Assembly: GCA_013298325.1 (NCBI GenBank)
Contig: JAAFHJ010000014.1
Span: 1-17,320, forward strand
Direction: 5' to 3'
DNA length: 17,320 nucleotides
Origin: Myxococcales bacterium
GTDB lineage: Bacteria > Myxococcota_A > Polyangia > Polyangiales > Polyangiaceae
The position numbers and the translations under genes are program-made. The notes under the pieces were generated by a model that had not been told where the DNA came from, ran no database searches, and was given only the letters and a program-made list of their open reading frames with translations. Positions 1 through 6,234 of the stretch are shown piece after piece (position 1 is the first letter of the stretch; each line of letters opens with the position of its first letter).

Positions 1-2733
1 GAAGGCGGGGAGGCGTGGGTCGTCGTCGATGCACCCGGATTTGCACGAGCTTCCCTCGCGCGGGTCCTTGTCGTTCCGAGCACAACCGACGTCGACGTCG
101 CTCTCGTCCCCGAACACAAGATGCGTGTCACCGTCGTCGACGACGAGGGGCAGCCGGTTCCGACGGCGACCGTCTTCGTCGAGCACCGGGGATCGCTCTG
201 CGCCTCCCACCACGGCGGCGACGGGGAAGTTCACGTAGACGCTCCACGTTCAACGGCGAAACCGGCAGAAAACAAAGCCGATACATGCGCCCCCCCCGTG
301 CCCGAAGGGGGGCGCGCGAACGGCGCCGGTGTTGTGGAACTTCATGGAATCAGTCGCGAAAAAGGGATCATCGTCGCGCGCGCGCCTGGCTTCGACTCGA
401 CGCGAAGCGGGATGGTCGCGATGGATGGCGCATTGACGCTGGTGCTGAAGCGCCTTTCCGGATTTGTCGTCACTGTGCTTGGGCCGGAGGGGAAGCCAGT
501 GCAAGATGCACGCGTTTTCGTCGACAGCACGACCCTCGGCCCCGCCCGCGCGGCGATCACCGGCGCCGACGGTCGCATTCGCATTGCCGGCCTCCCGGCG
601 GGGGTGTTCACCCTCCGCGCCGTGAAGGGGGATCTCGTCTCTGTCGTTGATGTTGCTCAAGAATTGCGCAAAGCCGAGGAGCGGGCCATCACCCTGCAAC
701 TCGTCCCTGGGCGCGTCGTTCAGGTGCGTGTCCTCGATGGCGAAGGGGACGACGCCCCGCCCCTTGCCGGTGCCCGCGTGACGCTCGTCGAAGGGGGCCT
801 CTCGCCGTTCCCCGTCGAAGCGGTCACCGGAAGAGAGGGGCTGGCGCGGGTCGGGCCCTTCCTCGGGAGCGCGTCGGTCTCCGTGGAAGCGGACGGGCGC
901 GTCCCCGCCTTTGCTGAGGCGGTCCCCGAAAATGGGGCATTGACGGTCCACCTGGTTCCGGCGGCGCTACTTACAGTTCGTGTAATTGATGGGCGCGGAA
1001 ATCCTGTTTCAGGGGCTCGCCTGGAAGTCGTCGGTTTTGATGGGCGCGGGATGCCGTTCGCTGTCGACCCCGGTCGCGATCGCTTCCGCGCCGCACAATT
1101 CGCTGCCGAAGCGACGCCGCGCCCCTTCGTCGCCGTCGGCGAGCTTGGTGTCGTTCCCGGACCGGTACCGGCGATTCGTAGCGGTTCTTCGAGCCTCTCT
1201 ACGGGAACTGTCTCGGCGGTCAATGGTGTAAAACAGGCCTGGATCACCGGTGCAGATGGCCGCGTGGAAGATGCGCAAGTGCCGCCGGGGCGCCTTCGTG
1301 TTGTTGCCCGCCACCCCGAGTACGTGCCGACGACGAGCGCCCCGATCGAGCTCGCCGCGACTGCGCGCGGGGAAGTCGTCGTCACGTTGAGCAAGGGGGG
1401 GACCGTCGAGGGCGTTGTCGAAGACGACCGCGGCCGCCCCGTGGAAGGGGCCGAGGTCACGCTCCTCGCGAAGGACGGCTCCCAAGAACGCAGCGCAACG
1501 ACCGGCAGCGACGGTTCGTTCGCCTTTGCCGCCGTCGGGAGCGAGGTCTACCTCTCCGTCGCCCTCCAAGACGACCCCTCCGCCGCCGCCCTTCGCGAGG
1601 AGGTCGCCGTCCCCGATGGCGCCGTGAAGAAGGTGAAGCTGACGGTCCCCGGCGCCCGCGATCCGCTGGCGATTCGCGTCGTGGATGACCGCGGGTATCC
1701 GCTTGATGCGGCCGAAATTATTCTTGTTTCTTTGGATCCAAAGGTGCCTCTTCGGCGCACCGTCTTCACGAACAAACAGGGTGAAGCGCTCGCGCGCGGC
1801 TTCCTCGGTCTCCCGGCGCGGGCGGAGATTTTCGCCCTTGAGCACGCGCCGAAGGTGGAGAGCGTCGACGGCAAGAAAGGGGACGCGCGGTTCGTCCTTG
1901 GGCTCGCCGAGAGCGCGACCGCCCTCGTTCGTGACCGGCGCGGCGTCTCGATCGCCGATGCCGATGTATCCCTCCTGACCGCGACCGGCATCAAGCGGGA
2001 GCGGAGCGATCGGGACGGCGAAGTGACCTTCCGGGGCCTCGCGCCGGGGAACGCAACATTGCGCATTGTTGCAGCCGGATTTGCCGCAAAGGAAATGCCG
2101 GTACACATCGAGACACAAGGCGGGCGGAGGCCGACAGCGCTCCCGCGGATTGAACTCGCGCCTGGCGGAGAAGTGACCGGAGAAGTTCGTGATTCTTCCG
2201 GAAAGCCGATCGCTGGCGCGCGGGTTGCGGTTGGAAGTGTTCCGGTATTCATCCCGAGCGGACCGGTCCCGTCCGGGCTCGCAATCAGTGACGCAAAAGG
2301 GCATTTTCGACTGACCGACGTCGCCGCCGGGACCGTCGTTCTCGAAGGCTACGCGCCCGATCGCGGTCGCGGGCGGAGCGCTGAGTTTTCCATCGCCGCC
2401 GGGCAGACGGTCGCCAACGTCGTCGTGACGTTGAAAACCGACGAGGGGGGCGCCGCCGCAGAAATCGCAGGGGGTGGTGGCGTCGCCGTCACGCTCGGCG
2501 AGACCGGCGCGAACGAGGTCGTCGTTGTGGCGGTCGCTGCGGGGAGCGATGCCGAGCGGGCAGGCCTCCTCGCCGGCGATGAAATCACGCGCGTCGACGG
2601 CGTTGCCGTGGCCGGGATGGGGGAGGCCCGCGCGCGGCTTTCGGGGCCGGTCGGCGTCGACGTTGTCGTCAGTCTCCGCCGAAACGACGCGCCGCTCACC
2701 CTCCGAATCCCGCGGCAAGTCGTGAGAAAATAG
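1..2733 (+). CDS. Multi-repeat carboxypeptidase-regulatory-like (Ig-fold) protein with C-terminal PDZ domain, 5' partial
   Basis: The reading frame is open from base 1. The residues before the first ATG (position 121) have the same character (EGGEAWVVVDAPGFARASL and onward), so the gene starts upstream of the window and 121 is not its start. At least eight repeats follow the pattern G-x-V-x-D-x-x-G-x-P-V-x-G-A-x-V, each with a second half like T-G-x-D-G-x-F-x-x-x-x-L. Examples are near residues 41, 155, 240, 325 and 470 of the visible frame. This is typical of carboxypeptidase-regulatory-like/SdrD-type beta-sandwich domains. The last ~85 residues look like a PDZ domain (AGSDAERAGLLAGDEITRVD). 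Such proteins are usually exported and act on the cell surface, but the signal peptide would lie outside the window. The substrate or partner is unknown. TAG stop at 2731-2733. The fold is well supported and the function is not. Confidence 0.85.
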   Translation, partial: EGGEAWVVVDAPGFARASLARVLVVPSTTDVDVALVPEHKMRVTVVDDEGQPVPTATVFVEHRGSLCASHHGGDGEVHVDAPRSTAKPAENKADTCAPPVPEGGRANGAGVVELHGISREKGIIVARAPGFDSTRSGMVAMDGALTLVLKRLSGFVVTVLGPEGKPVQDARVFVDSTTLGPARAAITGADGRIRIAGLPAGVFTLRAVKGDLVSVVDVAQELRKAEERAITLQLVPGRVVQVRVLDGEGDDAPPLAGARVTLVEGGLSPFPVEAVTGREGLARVGPFLGSASVSVEADGRVPAFAEAVPENGALTVHLVPAALLTVRVIDGRGNPVSGARLEVVGFDGRGMPFAVDPGRDRFRAAQFAAEATPRPFVAVGELGVVPGPVPAIRSGSSSLSTGTVSAVNGVKQAWITGADGRVEDAQVPPGRLRVVARHPEYVPTTSAPIELAATARGEVVVTLSKGGTVEGVVEDDRGRPVEGAEVTLLAKDGSQERSATTGSDGSFAFAAVGSEVYLSVALQDDPSAAALREEVAVPDGAVKKVKLTVPGARDPLAIRVVDDRGYPLDAAEIILVSLDPKVPLRRTVFTNKQGEALARGFLGLPARAEIFALEHAPKVESVDGKKGDARFVLGLAESATALVRDRRGVSIADADVSLLTATGIKRERSDRDGEVTFRGLAPGNATLRIVAAGFAAKEMPVHIETQGGRRPTALPRIELAPGGEVTGEVRDSSGKPIAGARVAVGSVPVFIPSGPVPSGLAISDAKGHFRLTDVAAGTVVLEGYAPDRGRGRSAEFSIAAGQTVANVVVTLKTDEGGAAAEIAGGGGVAVTLGETGANEVVVVAVAAGSDAERAGLLAGDEITRVDGVAVAGMGEARARLSGPVGVDVVVSLRRNDAPLTLRIPRQVVRK

Positions 2734-2740
2734 CCGATTT

Positions 2741-2800
2741 TTGACAAATTTCGCGAGCGAGTCAGGAATCGTTGACAGCCGGTACGACTTTTGACAGGTT
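2741..2800 (+). promoter_or_regulatory. Probable tRNA-Ser promoter region with three TTGACA boxes
   Basis: Perfect -35 hexamers TTGACA occur at 2741-2746, 2772-2777 and 2791-2796, in an AT-richer gap just before the tRNA. The first has AGGAAT (2764-2769) at 17-nt spacing. The second has only CAGGTT at 17-nt spacing, which would place a start next to the tRNA 5' end. The third is too close to serve the tRNA. The -10 elements are weak, so which box is used is a guess. Confidence 0.4.
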
Positions 2801-2807
2801 CGCCCGT

Positions 2808-2897
2808 GGAGAGCTGTCCGAGTGGCCGAAGGAGCCTGATTCGAAATCAGGTGATGGTGCAAGCTATCCAAGGGTTCGAATCCCTTGCTCTCCGCCA
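2808..2897 (+). tRNA. tRNA-Ser (anticodon CGA), CCA encoded
   Basis: The acceptor stem GGAGAGC (2808-2814) pairs with GCTCTCC (2887-2893), followed by discriminator G (2894) and genomic CCA (2895-2897). The anticodon arm is CCTGA-TTCGAAA-TCAGG with anticodon CGA, which reads the UCG codon. A long variable region (class II tRNA) and a T arm AAGGG-TTCGAAT-CCCTT fit tRNA-Ser. It stands alone between the PDZ-protein gene and a terminator. The UCG codon is expected to be common in a GC-rich genome. Confidence 0.96.
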
Positions 2898-2927
2898 AAT
2901 CCGCTGGAAAAGCGCGGTGTCGTAGAA

Positions 2928-2954
2928 GGTCGCTGCAGTCGCAGCGGCCTTTTT
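2928..2954 (+). terminator. Intrinsic terminator of tRNA-Ser
   Basis: GGTCGCTGC (2928-2936) pairs with GCAGCGGCC (2941-2949), 9 bp with one G-T wobble and an AGTC loop. Five T follow directly (2950-2954). It lies 31 nt after the tRNA CCA. Confidence 0.88.
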
Positions 2955-3016
2955 CGCGCATGGGGCGGCTGCCCTTGTGCTTGCTGGCGAAAAGCGGCCC
3001 TCGACGAGCGCGTTGG

Positions 3017-3727
3017 TCAGGACGGGATGGGGAACCACTCGCCCCCCACCGCATACTGCTCTGAGCGCGGCCGATCGCCCGGCCTGATCTCGCAGCCGGC
3101 CTTCCTAAGCAGCCCGGAGAGCCACTTCGAGTAACTACGCATGATCTTCAGCTTCGAGGCCACGAGTTCGTGAAGTGCCTCCTTTGCTTTGAGTTCTGCC
3201 AAAAGCTCGAGTTCGTTCTGGATCGACCAGCCGCCCGGTCGCTTGTCGCTGTCCTTCCAGCGCACGGCATCGACGATCGTAGGAACGAGCGCGACCAGGT
3301 TGCGGTCCTTGATGGTGGCGTAAGCGCGACGCTGCGCATCGATCTCATTTGACGCGATCATCGCTCGGAGCTCGTCGAGTTCAGCAGGCGTCGCCCCCTT
3401 TGCGGCCCGTGCATCGGCACGCTTCTTGGCTTTTGCGTTCGCCGTGAGCGCTTCGCGTTCGAGACCCGTCCGCCCTTCGAGGCGAAACGTCGCGACCCAC
3501 GTGCGGACAGCAGCGAGCGGAATGCCGTGGTTCCGATGCAGCTCGACGATCGGGATCTGACCGTCGAGGTGCTCGCGCGCGACGTACTCTTGGAAGAGCG
3601 CGTGCGTTTTGTCGCCCCAGGCATGCTGCCCGCGGACTTCCCGCTCAAGGACAACACACGCTGCGGTGTCGTCGGGCCCAAACCAAGGCGGACGCTGCAG
3701 AAGCTCGGATGCGACCTTCCTCTTCAT
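3017..3727 (-). CDS. Helix-turn-helix protein of unknown function
   Basis: A 236-residue protein starting MKRKVASELLQ. The ATG at 3727 is chosen because the in-frame extension upstream is Arg-rich and would run into the divergent gene at 3855. No strong ribosome binding site is visible. Residues ~56-90 (DGQIPIVELHRNHGIPLAAV, then a W-x-x-x-F-x-x-E-G-R-x-G-L-E-R pattern) look like the helix-turn-helix used by IS481/IS630-type transposases and related regulators. No DDE catalytic domain follows. Residues 95-110 are Lys/Arg/Ala-rich, and residues 115-215 appear helical with repeated A-E-L-K-A-K-E-A stretches, ending in a short basic tail. It sits alone between tRNA-Ser and a + strand operon, in the opposite orientation, with near-identical terminator-like sequences on either side. 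It could be a DNA-binding regulator or the relic of a small mobile unit. It is probably a real gene, with unknown role. Confidence 0.68.
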   Translation of the reverse strand: MKRKVASELLQRPPWFGPDDTAACVVLEREVRGQHAWGDKTHALFQEYVAREHLDGQIPIVELHRNHGIPLAAVRTWVATFRLEGRTGLEREALTANAKAKKRADARAAKGATPAELDELRAMIASNEIDAQRRAYATIKDRNLVALVPTIVDAVRWKDSDKRPGGWSIQNELELLAELKAKEALHELVASKLKIMRSYSKWLSGLLRKAGCEIRPGDRPRSEQYAVGGEWFPIPS

Positions 3728-3795
3728 GGCGGCACTATAGGTCCAACGAAGCGCGGGCAGCATCTCCGAAGACCGTGGCGAGTGGCGCCGGAGAC

Positions 3796-3816
3796 GGCCG
3801 TCGCGGCGGCCTTTTT
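3796..3816 (+). terminator. Terminator-like hairpin just upstream of the pseudo-ABC gene
   Basis: GGCCGT (3796-3801) pairs with GCGGCC (3806-3811), 6 bp including a G-T wobble, around a CGCG loop. Five T follow (3812-3816). It faces the + direction, although no + strand gene ends nearby; the closest is tRNA-Ser, 900 nt back. It ends 38 nt before the ATG at 3855, so it is either a displaced terminator or a leader attenuator. It closely resembles the tRNA terminator. Confidence 0.6.
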
Positions 3817-3854
3817 CGCGTGGGGATCGCGAAGGGGGGCGGTAGGGTCGCCGC

Positions 3855-4412
3855 ATGGCGCTGTGGCAGCTCGATGCGGTGGTGGTCCCGGGGCTCGCGG
3901 CGCCGGAGCCGATCTCGTTTTCCGTCGCCGACGACGAGCGTTTCGCGGTGATTTACGACGCAGAAGCCGGCCTCGGTGCAGTCCTCGCTGGGCTCGTGAA
4001 GCCGGTTTCAGGAACGTTTTCAGGTCCTTCCGTCGTGCTCGCTTCGACGGACGTTCCGCTCCCGCCCCGGGAAACCGTCGAAGAGTACCTGACGACCTCG
4101 GCGGCGCTCGCCGGCCGACCGCTTGCGGCGGCGCTCTTTGCGCATGTGGCGGCCGCCTTTGGACTCGCGGGCGAAAAGCGGCGCCTCGGAGACCTGCCGC
4201 TCGCGCCACAACGCCTCGTTACGCTCGCCGCTGCCCTCGTTGCAGCGATGCCTGCCACCGCCGGAAACGTCGCCGTCGTCGCAGAAAATCCTGGGCGCGG
4301 CCTCTCCGACGTCGCGCGCGCTGCAGTGCTCACCGCCCTCCAAGCGGCCAGCACCGCGCTTGGGGTCTCCGTGCTCGTCCTCGAGCCGCGAAGCGCCGCC
4401 GAAATGCGCTAA
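3855..4412 (+). CDS. Degenerate ABC-transporter ATPase-like protein (pseudo-ATPase)
   Basis: A 185-residue protein starting at ATG 3855; GGGGGGCGG and GGTAGGG upstream may serve as the ribosome binding site. It follows the landmark order of an ABC ATPase: a beta-rich start, then LAGLVKPVSGTFSGP (compare LLAG-L-x-P-x-SG-x), LPPRETVEEYL (compare the T-V-x-E-x-L segment), FGLAGEKRRLGDLPLAPQRL in place of the signature region, and VAENPGRGLS in place of Walker B. The working residues are gone. The P-loop position reads YDAEAGLGAVL with no GxxGxGK[ST], the signature LSGGQ is LPLAP, and Walker B L-L-D-E-P-x-x-G-L-D has become V-A-E-N-P-x-x-G-L-S. No Q-loop Gln or switch His is evident. It should not hydrolyse ATP by the usual mechanism. 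It is shorter than a typical 220-300 aa domain. It is followed 10 nt later by the hydrophobic partner. The fold assignment rests on motif order, not on a search. Confidence 0.72.
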   Translation: MALWQLDAVVVPGLAAPEPISFSVADDERFAVIYDAEAGLGAVLAGLVKPVSGTFSGPSVVLASTDVPLPPRETVEEYLTTSAALAGRPLAAALFAHVAAAFGLAGEKRRLGDLPLAPQRLVTLAAALVAAMPATAGNVAVVAENPGRGLSDVARAAVLTALQAASTALGVSVLVLEPRSAAEMR

Positions 4413-4422
4413 GCGTCCGCCT

Positions 4423-5112
4423 ATGCACCGCGACGCGTCTTCGGAAGCCCCCTCACGCACCACGCCGGCCACCCAGGAACGCGTCCTCGCGCCGGGCGAA
4501 CGCGGTTCCGAGCGAACGCTTGCATCCTACAGCATTCTCGGAGCCTCCCTCGACCTCCTGCCGCTGCCGTGGCTCCCGGAGCTCGCGGCGAAGCGGGTGC
4601 GCGGCACGCTTGTTCACGAACTCTGCGCGCGTCGTGGCCTCGCCATCACCCCGGAAGCACGCGCTATTTTGGCGGCGCCGATCTCCGTCGCTGGGGCGCC
4701 GGGCAAGGTCCTCGGCCCGATCGTCCGCTTCGGGATCGGTCGTCTTGTGGCGCGCCTCACGCCGGTCGGTGCCGTCGCGCCGGCTCTTTCCGTCCTTGGT
4801 ACCTATTTGCTCGGGCATCTCCTCGGTCGCTGGCTCGACGGTCCGCGCCCGATCGGGAGCGCACGCATCGATATTCATGAAGCAAAACGGGTACGTGCCG
4901 CCATCGACGACGCGATTCTCTTCTCTCTGAAGCGCTTCGAAGCCCAGTCGCCGTGGAAGGACCTCCCGCGCGCCCCCGAGGAGCTCCGCGAGGGGCGCGA
5001 TCAGTTCGTCGACGGCGTGCTTATGGCGGTCGCGAGCCTACCGCCCTGGTTTTTGGCGCGCATCGAAGAGGGCTTCGACGCCGCCCTGGTGGCGGATCGG
5101 GGGGCCGAATGA
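4423..5112 (+). CDS. Hydrophobic DUF697/YcjF-like protein
   Basis: A 229-residue protein beginning MHRDASSEAPSR at ATG 4423, 10 nt after the preceding stop, which argues for co-transcription. An upstream in-frame extension exists but overlaps the previous gene. After a polar, Pro/Ser-rich N-terminus (1-30) comes SILGASLDLLPLPWLPELAA, then a helical stretch with CARRGLAITPEARAIL, then two hydrophobic Gly/Ala-rich segments at ~95-130 (VRFGIGRLVARLTPVGAVAP and SVLGTYLLGHLLGRWL). This order (D-L-L-P-x-P, a stretch like Y-G-x-x-x-x-E-x-A, then glycine-rich amphipathic helices) resembles DUF697/YcjF proteins, which are membrane-associated and often paired or fused with a P-loop GTPase. The C-terminal ~80 residues are polar and helical. 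Its TGA overlaps the proB ATG by 4 nt. The family call is moderate; the biochemical role is unknown. Confidence 0.75.
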   Translation: MHRDASSEAPSRTTPATQERVLAPGERGSERTLASYSILGASLDLLPLPWLPELAAKRVRGTLVHELCARRGLAITPEARAILAAPISVAGAPGKVLGPIVRFGIGRLVARLTPVGAVAPALSVLGTYLLGHLLGRWLDGPRPIGSARIDIHEAKRVRAAIDDAILFSLKRFEAQSPWKDLPRAPEELREGRDQFVDGVLMAVASLPPWFLARIEEGFDAALVADRGAE

Positions 5113-6212
5113 GCGCGAAAGGGAAGGGGCGTGGCCGCGATGATGGCGGTCAAGAGCTCAAAAAAGCACGAAGAATCGTCGTAAAGATCGGCTCGAAGAC
5201 GCTTGCGACCCGCCCCGACGTCTACGCGGAACTCGCCGCCGGCTGCGCGGAGGCCCGGAAGAACGGTCAGCATGTGGTGATCGTCTCCAGCGGCGCGATT
5301 GCTCTCGGCACCAAGAAGCTCGGCTACAAGACTCGGCCCAAGGAAATCGCGAAGTTGCAGGCGGCGGCGGCGGCCGGCCAGAGCCTCCTCATGCGCGCCT
5401 ACGAGGAGGCCTTTTCTGCGGCCGGCTTGGAAGTGGCCCAGGTCCTCCTCACCCACGCCGACCTCTCCCATCGGACTCGCGCGAACAACGCCCGTGAAGC
5501 GCTCACCGCCCTGCTCGATGCCGGGGCGATCCCCGTATTGAACGAAAACGATTCCGTCGCCGTCGACGAAATCAAATTCGGGGATAATGACGCCCTTTCT
5601 TCGATGGTTTTGCCGCTCGTTGAAGGGGACTTGCTGATTCTTCTCTCCGATGTGCCCGGCGTCCTTGATGGCGAAAGTGCTCGAATCAAGACGGTACGTG
5701 ACGTCGCGAAAGATGCACTCCCCCACGTTCGTGCGACGAAAAGCGACGTCGGAACCGGTGGGATGGGGAGCAAAATCGAAGCGGCACGCCGCGCGACGCT
5801 CTTTGGGGCTTCTTGTGTCATTGCAGACGCACGGGAGCCCGGTATTCTTTCCCAGATCTTGCGTGGTGAAGACGTAGGGACCTTCTTCTTCCCTGCGGCA
5901 AAAACCCTCGGTGCCCGGCGCCACTGGATCGCATTCACCCTGCGTCCGCGCGGCGATCTCGTGCTCGATCCGGGGGCGGTCGCGGCGGTCCAACGGGGCA
6001 CGAACAGCGTCCTCGCGATCGGCGTCCTTGGAGTCCGGGGGGCCTTCCGCGCCGGCGATGCGGTGCGAATCCTCGACGGCGAAGGGCGTGAACTCGGGCG
6101 GGGCCTCGCCCGCGCCAGCGACGTTGAATGCATGCATCATGCAGGGAAACGCGCCGAAACGGGCGAGGAGGCCGAGCTCGTCCATCGCGACGACCTCGTG
6201 CTTCTGAGCTGA
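5109..6212 (+). CDS. proB: Glutamate 5-kinase
   Basis: A 367-residue cytoplasmic enzyme that phosphorylates L-glutamate to gamma-glutamyl phosphate, the first step of proline synthesis. The amino-acid-kinase domain covers residues ~22-260. It contains VVKIGSKTL (24-32), the nucleotide/phosphate loop IVSSGAIALGTKKLG (58-72), KLQAAAAAGQ, the substrate segment NENDSV (145-150), FGDND (157-161), LSDVPGVLD (179-187) and VGTGGMGSK (214-222). Residues ~282-360 form a C-terminal PUA domain (RGTNSVLAIGV, FRAGDAVRILD), as in bacterial full-length ProB. The length matches the family. ATG 5109 overlaps the previous TGA (ATGA), which indicates translational coupling to the DUF697-like gene. The first 20 residues are an extra basic/Gly-rich lead. 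proA is not adjacent. Identification is firm. Confidence 0.96.
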   Translation: MSAKGKGRGRDDGGQELKKARRIVVKIGSKTLATRPDVYAELAAGCAEARKNGQHVVIVSSGAIALGTKKLGYKTRPKEIAKLQAAAAAGQSLLMRAYEEAFSAAGLEVAQVLLTHADLSHRTRANNAREALTALLDAGAIPVLNENDSVAVDEIKFGDNDALSSMVLPLVEGDLLILLSDVPGVLDGESARIKTVRDVAKDALPHVRATKSDVGTGGMGSKIEAARRATLFGASCVIADAREPGILSQILRGEDVGTFFFPAAKTLGARRHWIAFTLRPRGDLVLDPGAVAAVQRGTNSVLAIGVLGVRGAFRAGDAVRILDGEGRELGRGLARASDVECMHHAGKRAETGEEAELVHRDDLVLLS

Positions 6213-6234
6213 AGATTTTTTCGAAAAATCAGCT
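6207..6234. terminator. Convergent bidirectional hairpin built on both stop codons
   Basis: AGCTGA (6207-6212) pairs with TCAGCT (6229-6234). Inside, TTTTT (6216-6220) pairs with AAAAA (6224-6228) around a TCG loop. The proB TGA (6210-6212) and the facing gene's stop (6229-6231) form the base of the stem. The AT-rich inner stem puts T runs on both strands, so it could act in either direction, although it is a weak hairpin. Confidence 0.5.

Noticed and set aside
1731..1760. TTTGGATCCAAA palindrome and adjacent GGTGC/GCACC arms in the repeat-protein gene
   Set aside because: Short and within ordinary coding sequence, with no context suggesting an operator or terminator.
1009..3054. Long - strand open frame (681 aa) antisense to the repeat/PDZ protein gene and across tRNA-Ser
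   Set aside because: It overlaps a tRNA gene and a protein with clear domain repeats. Its composition is Arg/Gly/Asp-rich with no recognisable motifs, typical of GC-rich antisense frames.
3017..3727. Calling the HTH gene a complete insertion sequence
   Set aside because: No DDE catalytic domain and no terminal inverted repeats were found at the ends of the bracketed region. Only direct terminator-like repeats are present.
3728..3856. N-terminal extension of the HTH protein by 43 residues
   Set aside because: The extension is Arg/Ser/Pro-rich, reads through the terminator hairpin and would overlap the divergent start at 3855. ATG 3727 is simpler.
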